Assembly (NCBI GenBank): GCA_905220665.1
Contig: CAJNAR010000006.1
Span: 310,001-374,000 of the forward strand
Direction: 5' to 3'
DNA: 64,000 nucleotides
Source of the DNA: Albugo candida
Taxonomy: Eukaryota; Oomycota; Peronosporomycetes; Albuginales; Albuginaceae
Positions 10,944 to 22,499 of the stretch are shown here, piece by piece; position 1 is the stretch's first letter, and each line of letters opens with the position of its first letter. The translations under genes and the position numbers were made by a program. Under the pieces are notes generated by a model that ran no database searches, was not told the DNA's origin, and saw only the letters and a program-made list of their open reading frames with translations.

Positions 10944-12342
10944 CGTTTTGAAGTGACCTATGGAGTGCATGCTGCTCGGCGTTTCGTACGGCTGAGGAGA
11001 TACTTTGTCTCTGTTTGGTATCTATCAGCGTCGGACATGGTAACGTTCACACAACAGCGATGCTATACTTTGCGTATAATTGTTGAAATTTATTACAGCC
11101 GCATGATAACGCGCAACTCATATTAATAGAAAATGTCCCAATATAGCTTTCGAAGCGGATATAACCTGCACATGCTGATTGCCATGCTTGAGAATTCATT
11201 TTTTTTTTGTTGATTGGAACTATATGAGTAGACATTATATGATATTGTACTAACGATACGAGTAGCTAACGTCGTTTGTCCCATATCTATCTTAAAAGCA
11301 AGGTTTCATCGCAGCCAGAGCGATTTTGTAAGGTACTGTACATTTGTGAACATCTGTCACAAAATAGATGTGAAATACATCACGTTAACATTATCCTTAC
11401 ATATCTATACAAGAGGAATGCGATGTGTGTTTATTGCAATCGCAGCACAATGGCAGTTACTCTCAGCCAATGATGTGTTCGAGTCAAATTTTCGAGTCGT
11501 TTCGTCGTCACAAACAACGGCACTGAAACTAGGACTCCGAGTGACTCCGTCCCAATTACGTGATGGCGAGGACCTCAAGGTTCAGTGGAACCAAAACTTT
11601 TCTTGGAGTTTGCTAGACTTTATTTCAATCACTTGTGGACCACAACAAAACGATGGCGATTTCCTGTTCAAGGTTTATGTTGTCCGATATTCCTATCACA
11701 ACACTGTCGTGTTCTATCGTCAGATTATGTTGAGATGCGATTATGTTGTACGATATCATCATTTCTCCCTGTTTCAATTTGGGTACCACGTGATTGATAA
11801 AGTGGTTGTGAAGATGAAAGAATCGTTCAACACACCGAAACAGGGCCACTTGTCGTTCACTTCGCTATGGAACGAGATGGTGGTCATGTTTAATTCGGAT
11901 TCGAATGCTACCGAGCCAATGGTGCGATATGGACTATCTCGTGAAGCTTTGGATCGTTATGCTAGCGGTACGTGGACGACATACGAAGCAAAGGATATGT
12001 GCCACCGTCCAGCCACTATTGTGTCCCAGTGGCGATTTCGAAATCCAGGTTTTATGCACAAAGTGATAATGTCTGACCTACATCCAAGTACGCGTTACTA
12101 CTACCAGTTTGGCAATGATGCAATTGGCTGGAGCAGAATTGACTCGTTCATATCAAGACCGGAAAGAGAGATTGAAAACGTCAAGTTCATTGCGTACGGC
12201 GATATGGGAGGATTTATGTATCAGTCGGCGGAATGGACAGCAAAGCGTGTCTTTGACGATATTCGACAGGGATTCAATAATTTCCTTTTGCATGTAGGAG
12301 ACATCAGTTATGCAACTGGTTGTGGGTTTCAGTGGGATCAAT
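9502..12342. repeat. Right arm of the large inverted repeat (mate 1-2841)
   Basis: This is the mirror copy of 1-2841. It probably extends further right, with its mate beyond the left window edge. The spacer between the arms is about 6.66 kb and holds an LRR relic, the TIR element and a pepsin-like relic. Confidence 0.95.
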
Positions 12343-13118
12343 TTATGCACATGATCGAACCCATTGCAACCTCTGTTCCGTATTTGGTTAGCGTTGGCAA
12401 CCACGAGCATGATTACAACCGAGGAGGCAGGACGCATGATCCTAGTGGAGCAGTTGGGTATGATGATGGAATGGATTTTCAACCCAGTTGGGGCAACTAC
12501 AAAAGTGATTCATCGGGAGAATGCTCTGTGCCTTTGTATCATCGTTTCCATGCGCCTGGAAATGGTCGTGGAATATTCTGGTACTCTTTCGATTATGGAC
12601 CTATCCATATCGTACAGATATCTTCGGAGCACGATTGGCGTCGTAATTCGGAGCAATACAAGTGGATTGAAAAGGATTTGAAACAAGTGAATCGTAGTGC
12701 AACACCCTGGATCGTACTCACGTCACATCGTATGATGTACACAACGCAAGGTGGTGAAGCTGAGGATCTGGTTATGTCTTTCCATTTACGTATGGAACTA
12801 GAAGATTTGCTCTTCAAGTACAAAGTGAATTTGGTCATCACTGGTCACCAGCACTCGTACGAACGAACTTGCCGCGTGCGACGGGGACTGTGTCTCAATG
12901 AGGAGGAGCAAGGGCCAGTGCATGTAGTCGTTGGTACCGCCGGTGCCGATTTAGAAAAATACGGCTTTTCATCCTCGATCGGCAAATGGAGCGTTTCACA
13001 TACCGTAGATTGGGGATACCTTCGGTTTACGGTGACAACTCAGCGCATGCAGATGCAATTTGTTTTGAGTCGAACCGGGGTTGTGTTTGACCAAGTGGAT
13101 ATCCTTCCATGGAAATAA
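11418..13118 (+). CDS. Secreted purple acid phosphatase
   Basis: The protein is 566 residues, from the ATG at 11418. The frame is open upstream to 11346, but only through a GTG. A short leader (MRCVFIAIAAQWQLLSA) predicts secretion. The N-terminal part is a fibronectin-like beta domain with the RNPGF and STRYYYQFG motifs usual in plant-type PAPs. The metallophosphoesterase domain then carries all five blocks: YGDMGG, HVGDISYATG, VGNHEHDY, VLTSHRMMY and ITGHQHSYERT. It should be an active dinuclear-metal phosphomonoesterase acting outside the cell or in the endomembrane system, probably for phosphate scavenging. It is the only full-length PAP in the window. Decayed copies lie at 19.2, 47.7 and 56.2 kb, and a cut copy at 1-925. 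Confidence 0.93.
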   Translation: MRCVFIAIAAQWQLLSANDVFESNFRVVSSSQTTALKLGLRVTPSQLRDGEDLKVQWNQNFSWSLLDFISITCGPQQNDGDFLFKVYVVRYSYHNTVVFYRQIMLRCDYVVRYHHFSLFQFGYHVIDKVVVKMKESFNTPKQGHLSFTSLWNEMVVMFNSDSNATEPMVRYGLSREALDRYASGTWTTYEAKDMCHRPATIVSQWRFRNPGFMHKVIMSDLHPSTRYYYQFGNDAIGWSRIDSFISRPEREIENVKFIAYGDMGGFMYQSAEWTAKRVFDDIRQGFNNFLLHVGDISYATGCGFQWDQFMHMIEPIATSVPYLVSVGNHEHDYNRGGRTHDPSGAVGYDDGMDFQPSWGNYKSDSSGECSVPLYHRFHAPGNGRGIFWYSFDYGPIHIVQISSEHDWRRNSEQYKWIEKDLKQVNRSATPWIVLTSHRMMYTTQGGEAEDLVMSFHLRMELEDLLFKYKVNLVITGHQHSYERTCRVRRGLCLNEEEQGPVHVVVGTAGADLEKYGFSSSIGKWSVSHTVDWGYLRFTVTTQRMQMQFVLSRTGVVFDQVDILPWK

Positions 13119-13955
13119 ATACCCTTTGCAAATATGGGTAGATGAGAGAAGCGAGGACTACCTGTTGAAGTAATGTGTTTGTATAGGAATAATAGCGGTA
13201 TATGTCATTTGAGTGAAAAGAAAAGTTCGCATCAATCAAAGTGGTGTGAGAATCGATTCACAATCACAAACAATCACCTGAAACACGACTTGTTTACGGT
13301 TTTGAACTCATTCTCAGATTATTGCTGCGTCGAATCCGAATGCTCTCGTCGTACTCAGCATCTGATGCATAGCCTCTGTTCTCAATGGCTGCATATGCCA
13401 TGCAACAATGGTCGTTCATTTTCCATTATTTAATACAAAACAGTAAAAATGTACAGTTCGTAAGTTGGACATTTCAAAATTTTTGAAATTTGTCGAAGCA
13501 AAGACATATCTCACAGACATAGCATCTCTCTCAGCCATGTCAATCTCCCTAAAAAATCGCTCGCATTGTGAGATATAGCAAATAGTCCGAGCCCATCCGA
13601 TCATTAGAGGCAGTAGCAACGCTTGCTACACCTATCCGCATCTTCGAATTCAGAGCCGTAAAAGGCATATCACATCGTGCAATGTTATCGCTCAATGGGC
13701 AAACGTTTTCGCAACTGAATTGAAATTGAGATACAAAATTACGTTTGGAAGCTTGTGTTAAGCACATTTAGACCAAGAAGGAACGAATCGATTAAAAAAC
13801 GGTGACATAGCGATCCAGCATTTAATTGGTGGACTTGTGAGAGTCGTATAGTAGGCATTTTTTGGAATCGGAAAGGTGCACTTATGCACATATCGCATAA
13901 AAATGAATGGTTTCGCATTCTTGACACAGATAACACTTTTGAATATTCGTTCTCG
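13119..13955. other. Intergenic, conserved upstream region of the pepsin-like gene
   Basis: No gene is supported. The part from about 13540 to 13955 resembles about 19870-20283, upstream of the next pepsin-like copy. A shared word is GCAC-TATGCACATATCGCAT near 13877 and 20200. This suggests the duplicated unit included the promoter region. Confidence 0.5.
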
Positions 13956-15018
13956 ATGAAAAGTGATCTATTGAAACTCTTTCTTTTGCAAGCAATCACA
14001 GTATGCGAGTCTTCGTATGTCCAATCGTATTACAGGCTGAAAGTGGATGAAGTTAGATCAATACGATTTGAAGTAACGAGCGACTCTAAGCAGATACCAG
14101 CATTGGCTGTTGCGTCTGAAGTCCTTAGATGACCTCGATTCTGAAGTCCATGAAGATGTCCTCGATTTAGAGCTCTCTCTTGGGCGGAAGAGGATAAAAT
14201 ATGATCCAAGCGTGTCTTATACTCGTCAAAACTCACAAGTTGCAAATGCAGGAGGATCAAATCACAACCCAGTGCTTGTTCAGCACCTCAAGCCTGGTGA
14301 TGCTTCTGTCAATGATATACATCATTATTTTCCTGATAAACTCCCTGAAGAACTTTTATTTTCTTGGACAGATTGTTCTCCAAGATTGTACTTCAAGCAC
14401 GCAACACTAGACGATGTGACTTCGAAAATAGATGGTTATCCATTAAACAAGCTATTATTTGGCAAACCGAATACGAGAAATAGCGACGAGCGAGAGATAT
14501 TAAGCGCTCGCATTACTCTGAAGGGCCACGATGGAAAGATTACCAGCTTGCCACAAAAAAAGTCACGAAACAAAAAGGAAGTCCTTCTAAAGTACGAACC
14601 AGCACTCGGCCATTTTACCAAAATCTTGTCTTTTGATTATGGCTCCACGGTGAGCTTGATAGATAATCTAACTTTCGATTATATTAAAGATGCATTGCTC
14701 AGAAATTGCCCAGGTCATAAAACAAACTCTTTTCCATGCACTTGTGTAAGTGGGGAAGACCTGCCAACTATCCAGATTCAAATGGAGATCGATAAAAAAA
14801 ATTACCAATTCACCCAACAAGAATATATCGTGCGGATTTATCTATCTGATAAGCCCACAGAACTCTGCTATTTAGCTCTAAGCCATTCCTCTGAGGTTAA
14901 GTGGACAATTGGCGCAGCATTTGCCAGACGATATGATACCAAAATATGGCGTGGTGAAAGCACAAAAGAAATCAGGATTGGGTTCTTGCCGCAGAATGAG
15001 CATAGGAACTCACTTTGA
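13956..15018 (+). pseudogene. Pepsin-like secreted protein, interrupted by a frameshift
   Basis: Translation from the ATG at 13956 gives a signal peptide (MKSDLLKLFLLQAITVCES) and the family motif SYVQSYYRLKV. That frame stops at 14132. The rest of the protein continues in the +1 frame from about 14110 to 15018. The overlap leaves no room for a normal intron, so I read a one-base shift; a sequencing error is possible. The C-lobe has SWTDCSPRLYF, the psi-loop FDYGSTVSLID (consensus D-[ST]-G-T), LPTIQIQMEI with QQEYIVR, and the terminal WTIGAAFARRYDTKIW. The second-site Asp is kept but the next residue is Tyr, and no D-T-G is present in the N-lobe, so it would be inactive as a protease. It follows PAP on the same strand. 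Confidence 0.75.
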
Positions 15019-15341
15019 TTGCTGTACTGTAAGTCACCCTAGGGACGCTAGTAAGTCAATACTGCACCTCGCTCACATTATGTCTTCTTGCTCACACTAT
15101 TGCACTTATCATCTATATATCCGAACGTAATGACGCAACTCATTTTAGCCTAAGAGGTAATAACAAACGTTGAAAACACGGACAAGCTTAGTGCTTCCAG
15201 GAGTACAGGTGGCTGGAAGGTTGCGAATAGTTGAATTTCCGAGAGACTAGTCAACGCACGTGTCCACACATTTCAGGGTGCTTGAACTCGCTACAAGGAG
15301 AAACGGTACCTTTTAATTTCAAATGCGTACGTAATACTTTG

Positions 15342-18108
15342 ATGTTAAGTACTGCAAGAGCATGCAACCCATTCTTCCTACTACTGTCCGCGAAATTCCA
15401 GTCCGCTTCTCTCCCTGTGAATGCGTTGGTAGTACAAAGGGCACCACATCTGATGCATTTCATTGTCAATAATGTGGTAATGGTACGCAATAGTAATGTA
15501 TTGCAACTTGTATTAGATTTTCATCACGAAATCTCAGTGTGTCATCCGATCTAAATGCCTTATTGTGGATGTAAAGGAGCTTCAATCAGCGTCATTGGAT
15601 ACGTACAAGTTAATTGTAGCAGACAGCAATGGGCAAGTGTGGATGGTGAGTCTCCCAATGTACTTCAGAGGCTTACAGCCATTATCACTCCAATCGTGTC
15701 TTCCTGATTTGGATTCACAAAACTCGTTGCTACCTGACTCCCAGTCGCGGTTAATGAAACGCGGAAGGATTTCAGTTGAGAACACTTCTCCTACGGATTC
15801 AAGCTATTCGTCACAATATCTGTTCACTTACGCTGGGCTCATGCAATTATTGCTCGTTCCTTCTGAGAAAGATATTTTGCAAGTTGTATGTACAAGCTAC
15901 GTCGAGCCGAGCATGATGGTCACGATACAGCTACCACTGCTGAGTGCTCATAAAACACACCACACGTTGATATTTGATGATTTGGAGGGAATTGGAGCAA
16001 CCTGCGTGATAGCATTTCGCAGTCAAACGATAGAAGCAACAATGATTCGAGACCTCATCCCACTTGAGTTTGAAAAGTCGTTCATTCTTTCGGCTAAGGA
16101 AAGTGCGAGTGCATTCGTGGTACTTCAAGGAGATCACGAAGGATGTCTTCGTTATGTCACCATCAAGCAAGACCTCGATAGCAAAATTGTCCAGTCTGGC
16201 GTTTTCTGGACTTTTCCGGAAGAAATCGTATCGCTAGTCACCTTACGACCCAGAAGTATGCATTTTGTAGCTCTACTAGCTATCGGTCGATCTGGCAACT
16301 TTTATCTTATACGGGATAGAAATTCTGGTTGTTTCGAATGTGCTTTGTTTCAAGGTCTCTTTCCAAGGGTGGCGTATATGACCTCTTTCAATTGCATCAT
16401 TTGCCTAGTAAGAGACCACGTACAAGTTGCATGTCTCGATGATCTTCTTCAGCATCTCGAAAAAGGAATTGGGATGTCGACAATGAAATCATTCCGTCGT
16501 TTGCCCGGTTCATCGGTAGGTGAAGGCCTTTATACTCATACAAACCTTATGAGGTAATACGGTCTAGGGCACAAAGCAATTTTCCATATCGGAGGATGAC
16601 GACGAACGAGTTCTCTCTTTACTCTACTCTTCGAGGAGGACACAATCGTATTCAAAAACTGAATTTAGCGAATTTTTCGCATCTATTCAAGGCTCACGTC
16701 ACAGCGCAACTAAGCCCGATGTCCGTGATCAGGAAACAGATATGCTATCACTGGTCAAACCGCATATAGACCACATTGATTTTGTCGCAGAGAAAATAGC
16801 AGGCTCACGAGAAAACTCTCTAACTATTGATGGTGTTCTCAGAAATCTCAAGATAGCTTTATATATGCAACAGTCCCTTTCCGTGGATGGTGGGTGACGC
16901 TCAACTAGCAGAGCTCTTGTCAACTCTTATGCGTAGGACATGCAATGAAATGCAAGTCGGAAATCGGACGCATCAAAACAGGATCTTTTCGCGATGAGAA
17001 TGCGTACGTTGTCCGTATTCGGATTCAGACGTGCTCCGCAGTTATTGCTGTCACTCAGAATCTTGAAGACACACGCTTTTGGTAGGCTCAAAGGATTGTA
17101 TTCGCGTATCTGTCTCTTGGTCACTTTTCTGCAATAGGCATATCGAGGTTTGCGTTTGCTCGCACCCCAACGCAATCCCGTGCTATTCATTCCCATGGCA
17201 GCCTAGCGATGCCGAACAGATCATCGAGATCAGTCTAGATCAAATGCCTTATGATTATGGGATCGTGATGGTCGATTCCTCGTTAGTATTTACTCCAAGA
17301 CTTGGTCCGTGTATGGAAGACATGAAATTGATGCCTGTGAGATGCACACTTCTTCAGAATGAATGTCTTCATCTGGTAGCGGCAAGTAAAGTAGTGAATG
17401 CAACTGATGGAACACAACGAAAAGAGGCTTCATATGAGAGAGATTGGTTCACGGAGGTCGATCGAATTTGGAAAGACTGCGGAGTGCATATAGAGCCTCG
17501 CCAGATCAGAGGAAAGAGCTACAAACCGACTGAACTGATCCTTCCCGTTTGCTTGGAAAGCTTCCGACAGCAATTCCATCACGAGCTCAGTTTTACAAAA
17601 TTACTCATTTTGAAAAGCTTTACAGGCAACTTGGCGGCAATGAGACGCATCGACAGTATATACGTGGACAGCGATAATGCCGCAGATCTCCCGGGCGTAC
17701 GTGAACCCGCAGCACTCTTTCAATTGAATTAGTCTGGTTGCATTGTAGACTCGAGCCTTTCTTCTGGACAATAATGAGCATATCGATCTGACCGAAACGG
17801 AAGCATCGGAGCTTGGCATGCATCTCAGCGGCAGCTTTGATTCTCTCGGAGACGATTTGCTTGCGTTGGGGACTCACCTGCAGGTTCACGGCGCCAAAAG
17901 TCGATTGTACTCTTTGCGCTTACACTTGTTTTAGGAACTGGAGGAAACATTTGAAATTCAATTCAGACATCCCGACAATTTTTCTCTCACAATCAATGAG
18001 CTTGCAGCGTTGTTTGATCGAATCGCTTTTGTCGAGACGCAAACTCTGAATGTATACTGGAAATTGCGTGCTGCACTCCATGAGCAGATAACGCTTCCGA
18101 CCACTTGA
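15342..18108 (+). CDS. Unrecognised multi-exon protein, beta-rich (propeller-like) N-terminal half
   Basis: I do not recognise this gene. The coding blocks are about 15342-15475, 15537-16515, 16569 to about 16900, 16930-17085, 17140-17730 and 17740-18108. Apparent short introns separate them, for example 15476-15536 (61 nt) and 16516-16568 (53 nt). Splicing the first gives MHFIVNNV joined to CVIRSKCLIVDVKEL, a smooth continuation. The first half consists of alternating strands such as LIVADSNGQVWMVSL and FVALLAIGRSGNFYLIRD, which suggests a beta-propeller or similar sheet protein. The second half has acidic and helical stretches. The start and some exon edges are uncertain, and the junctions near 16900-17090 may include frameshifts. 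Confidence 0.45.
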
Positions 18109-18349
18109 AAGCAATACAAAGCGTATATTGTGTGTTTCAATACTTTGCAATGTAAAGGAACGAAAATAGCATTTTTTCACATTCGATTGGCAGTAAAGTT
18201 CCAAATAAATATGAGCTGTCATCGTGTCATCCACTTGTCACAGCGCACTCGATCAGGTGTTGCAATATCGCAATTTCACAATATCGCATATATATCGTCA
18301 GATTCCGTGCATCATGCCCTGTGCATTCACAGATCGCATTCGCTACAGG

Positions 18350-19138
18350 ATGTCCGATAAAACTTACATTCCACAACAACCCTGGCAGCTTGCTAATAAA
18401 TGTGCCGTTTGCAATGGTCATTTTCTGTTCATTTCGACTCCGACATCACTGTCGAAATTGTGGAATTTCGGTAGGAAGACGACTTCGAATTCCTTCTTCT
18501 CTATTATCTGACAGACAGCGCTCAAATCGGAAACATGGCTCCTGTTGGAGCTATGTCCCTCTGGCGCGCACGAATGGCCAGACGTGCAAATCAAGTGAAG
18601 CAAATGCAGAAAATAAATGCACGAGAAACGAGTCATTCGATTGCGCCGCATCGACTTCAAAGTGAAGCAAGCATCCCATCTGGTCCACGACCCGCGTCGA
18701 GAAGTTGTCAAACGACACGTGAGGAAACTTTCAGAAAGCTTGGGGTACCGTTTGTCACAGCGCCTGAGAAAGCAAAATGGAAGCAACACATCGGAAGTGA
18801 GAAACGAAGCATGGTCAGCGTTCGTCGAGGCCGAGGACCATCTGATTCATCGGTCAAAGCGCCCCGTGACCGCAATGGTTTCAAGTCAGAAGAATGCCAT
18901 GTCGACCAGCATATATTGTCGCACGAATACGAAAGCAAAGCATTAGCCATCGCGTATTAGGGACGGTAACAATTAGGATGATGCGGATGCCATTGCACAT
19001 GGCTTAGTAGCTTCCAAACGCTCCATTGGAGTGAAATCCCTGCCCAAATCTCCTGCCACATCGGAAAATGACGCAAGGTGTATAGCTGAGGTAAACAGTA
19101 AAAGTGAAATGTACGATTTGGTGGTTAAAATCGTGTGA
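18350..19138 (+). pseudogene. FYVE-type zinc finger gene, frame broken
   Basis: From the ATG at 18350 the frame reads a tryptophan, then NKCAVCNGHF, the first Cys pair of a FYVE finger. One base later in register the sequence reads FRLRHHCRNCGISV (about 18432-18475), the diagnostic R-x-x-RHHCRxCG core. The two halves are in different frames with no room for an intron, and the remaining Cys pairs are not readable in one frame. Downstream ORFs (18535-18960, then about 18975-19138) are basic and helical and may be its tail. A FYVE protein would bind phosphatidylinositol 3-phosphate on endosomes. As it stands it looks broken. Confidence 0.55.
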
Positions 19139-19149
19139 AAAGAACGTAG

Positions 19150-19530
19150 AAAGTGCAGAATCAAATGGAAATTAGTATGCTTTTAATAAGTGGCAGTTGC
19201 TGCAAAGGAAAGATGTTGCAGCAAATGAAGCAAAATGCGCTGCTGTCCGTATTCGTTGGATCGAGGAGGATTTGTAATAAGAAATCATGGTGCAACACCC
19301 CGGGTCGTAGTTACGTATGTACACAGAGCATGTTCGCGAAGGTGACGATCTGGCTGTATCGTTTATAATTCGGAAAGTACGGCTCTACAATTTCGATCGG
19401 CAGAGGAAGCATTTCACATATCTTGTTTTGGGGATACATTCGTTTTTTGGTGACATCTCAGCACATACAGATGCAATTCGTTCGGAGTCGAACCGGGGAT
19501 GTGGACGAGAAAAGCAATGGAGAACCTGTC
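19150..19530 (+). pseudogene. Purple acid phosphatase C-terminal relic
   Basis: Degenerate sequence matches the 3' part of the PAP gene: the TPW-[IV]-V region near 19290, then SSIGKW-like and WGYLRFTV-like words (about 19390-19460) and QMQFVLSRTG near 19470-19500. Stops and deletions interrupt it. It precedes a pepsin-like copy on the same strand, as PAP does at 11.4-13.1 kb. Confidence 0.7.
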
Positions 19531-20283
19531 TACGTGACGTTCCTATATTGCCTAGGAAACAAGCGTCATGTGGCATTCCGAGTGAAGAAAAATCGTAACA
19601 GTGAGAGTGGTGTGACGATTAAATGACTGAAATGACATCTGGACACGCCGTTTTGCGATGAAAATCATTTTGAGATTGTTTATGATTCGAAAAATTCCGT
19701 ACTTAGCTCTATATTCTCAGTCTCGCGTACGCAAAGAATGGATATGGCAAGCACAATAGGTCGAGAACTTTCATCATTTGGTATGGTTATATTTGTAATT
19801 CTGTCGCTTTAGCCATGGCTCTCATCGATGTCAATCTCCTTGGACAAGCTCCCCTTCCCTATCTGGGATTAAAGGACTTTTTTTATTTGTCTAGAATAGG
19901 GCACAAACTCCGCTGAGCCAATCCAATCGCAGAATAGTGTAGCACTTGGAGATCTTCGCACATCCAATCGAATAGGTTGCCACATTGCCTCTCGAAATCG
20001 CAAGACTGGCAAACTGTTCGTTTATATAAACGAACCTGAATAGAGATACAGAGTACGCTAGGAAGCTTGTTCATAGCACAATTTTGATGAGGGTAGAAGA
20101 ATGCACAAGAATGTTGACGTAGCATTCCATGATTTATTTGGTGGACTAGTGCAGCTTCGAGAATAGTACGATTGCCAATTTTTCGAAACCGAACGATGCA
20201 CTTGTGCACATATCGCATCAGTAATAATGCCGAAATTACCTGATACACGGCTTGAGTATTACACTTTTGCATATTCCGGATCA

Positions 20284-21333
20284 ATGAATAATCCTCTCGT
20301 AAGAGTGTTTCTTCTTCATATTCTTCGACTAAGCAAGCCTTTGTATGCCCGACAATACTGCCCACTAGTCTTGGCAGAAGATGGGGATATAATATTGACC
20401 ACGACACGTGGCACTTATGACTGGTTCGTACACTTGTCCACGAGAGAGGACGTCGAATTGAATCTTCCCCCTCTTCCGACGGAAGTAATACCTGTGCCAA
20501 GTATCAATACGTACCCCAAAAAACATTTTTCAAGCAACCAAGTAGGCCAACATTCATGCGAGAGTTTCTTCTTGTATAATTTCTTCGATAATTTTAGAAA
20601 TACTCCTTCGTCTTCCGAATTCGAATTCAGTTTTGAATGGGCGGAAGGTTCGAATCCACGAGGATGAAGAAAGAGTTCCTTATTCATCTCCCCGATTCGA
20701 TCAATAGATAACCCTCTCTTCGCAACGATCACCATAAACGGTCAAATCGTCGAGGGTTACCACAATAGGTTTCAATTACCACTCTGTAGTACAATAGATC
20801 CTGACTCGCTTGGAAACATCGCAAGTTTGTTCGGTCAAGAGTTTGAGTGTAATAAGTTGACCAAGAATAGTCTCCCTGTTATCTCATTCGGCTTTGGACA
20901 CGGAAATGTGAAGTATGAATTTACACAAGATGAATATGTTATCAAATCGAAAGCGCATCCAAATATTTGCGTCCTTGCATTCAAGACTTGGTATCGTTTT
21001 TGCGTGAACAAATTGAGGAGAATATGGACTATCGGTGGAGCATTTGCGAGACGTTATGCTACCAAAATACGCATGAGAAAGACTGGAACAGACGAGGTTG
21101 GCTTCGTGCAGTACAAGCGACTTCAACAAGTTACAATTGAACACACAAGCTCATCAAGTCCTGTGGCCGATAATGAAATTAATACAAATATGGTCAATCA
21201 GCTTTGTATACGCACACATTCGATCTTCTTAATGGTGTGCATTGGTCAGATCCGTGACATGCAACTAGCCTCTCTAAATTTAGGCAAGACGGACTTCATT
21301 TCGCGCGTGACATTTCGCCTTCGTGTTATTTAA
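20284..21333 (+). pseudogene. Pepsin-like secreted protein with one in-frame TGA
   Basis: The frame runs from the ATG at 20284 to the stop at 21333, interrupted only by a TGA at 20665-20667 directly after SFEWAEGSNPR, where other members read an aromatic LYF. The N-terminus has a leader and the family motif LYARQYCPLVL. The C-lobe keeps LPVISFGFG, FTQDEYVIKS and WTIGGAFARRYATKIR. The psi-loop reads FQLPLCSTID, so the D-Y-G core of relatives is lost. A 60-nt GT-AG intron (20648-20707) would remove the stop in frame, but it would also delete the conserved NPR block. I favour a recent pseudogene. Confidence 0.7.
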
Positions 21334-21659
21334 AGGTGCATGCTGCTTTACCATTGAAGCATCGACATCAGAATTTTTTTCTGTACCTCATCGCGCAGTA
21401 AGATGCTCAATATTGGTGTGACTCAACCGTCAAAATGAGCATTATTTCAGCAAAAGGATTTCATTACATTCCCCAGTATACTACTTGACCATTGAATCAA
21501 GTGTCGAAATCATGCGCATTTTGTTTATACATCCGGATGTCGTATGTGAAATGTCATAGAACATGCATAGAAAGATTTTCGATAGCAGTAGCGTCTTTTT
21601 GACAAGCTCAACCTTCGTAGATGTGGCGACGTGTATAAGGTTAGTAGTCTACTATCGAA

Positions 21660-22044
21660 GGAATGCTAAGCAATGATCACTTGCTTCTTGGTTCGTGATG
21701 TTTGCAACTTGGAATTGGTGACAGTTGCTAGCCGCGTTAATCTTTCCTTCATTCAAATACGCTTTTTGAGAATTGCACGTGTGCAAAATTTGCTGACCGA
21801 GCACGAGGCTACTAACCTCGTCTACAAGGCCATGAATGTTGAGGGATCTGATATTTCTTACAGCGTGGCAACTTCTACTCTTTCAAATCAGGATATTTTC
21901 CTTGCTATCTCGAAAAGCATTAAGGTATATACAATAGAGTGTATCGTATCGGAAAAATGCGGTCTCTTTCGCGCATTGCGCATATGGAACCCTGGTGGAA
22001 TCAATTTGTCAGAGCAAAACATAGTAGATGTATGTGAGGAATGA
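21660..22044 (+). pseudogene. LRR-type gene fragment
   Basis: The block TCFLVRDVCNLELV (about 21680-21715) matches TGFLVRDICHKKYV of the LRR-type gene at 60.2-62.4 kb. The rest of the 123-codon frame is hydrophobic and repetitive but diverged. It lies downstream of a pepsin-like copy on the same strand. Confidence 0.45.
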
Positions 22045-22499
22045 GGATCAAAGACGCAGAACAAGAATATGGACTCAAGTGCTAGCGTGCTTTGATGCCT
22101 GATATAAGTTTCAAAGACGAGGAAGGAAAGCGGCGTCCTTGCCGAAAGTAAAGTGAAGTATTACAATAATTGCGCTTTGCAAGATAAAAGAAAGATCAGA
22201 TGTTGCGTTGAGGTTTAGTTGAGAACTTCAGAAGAGCTATGGTGTAAGGAGCGCACTAGATATACCCAGAGGCTCTTAGTGCGATCTCGTACAAGTCAGC
22301 GATTTAGTGGCAATTCGAGCTGAATAGATCTGGTTTCGGGAACAATCGTATGTGTGGCAGTTAGAACTTGATTAGACGCAATGAAGATGCGACTGCAAAA
22401 CAAATCGGTGAAAGGAGCTTTGGGATGTGTGGTTTGCCATAGTTCGAGATTCCATAAACAGAAGATCTTAATGCCTTATCGAACTCTAAAGTGATTTCA

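Noticed and set aside
12153..12482. A 109-codon minus-strand ORF inside PAP
   Set aside because: It is antisense to highly conserved PAP metal-site blocks and has no independent support.
19883..20500. A 205-codon minus-strand ORF overlapping the 20.3-kb pepsin-like gene
   Set aside because: It lies opposite a recognisable family member and its upstream region, has no motifs of its own, and is not kept in the duplicate at 13.5-14 kb.
20665..20667. TGA as a selenocysteine codon or programmed readthrough
   Set aside because: Relatives have an ordinary residue here, no Cys equivalent is known at this site, and no supporting RNA structure was apparent. A plain nonsense change is simpler.
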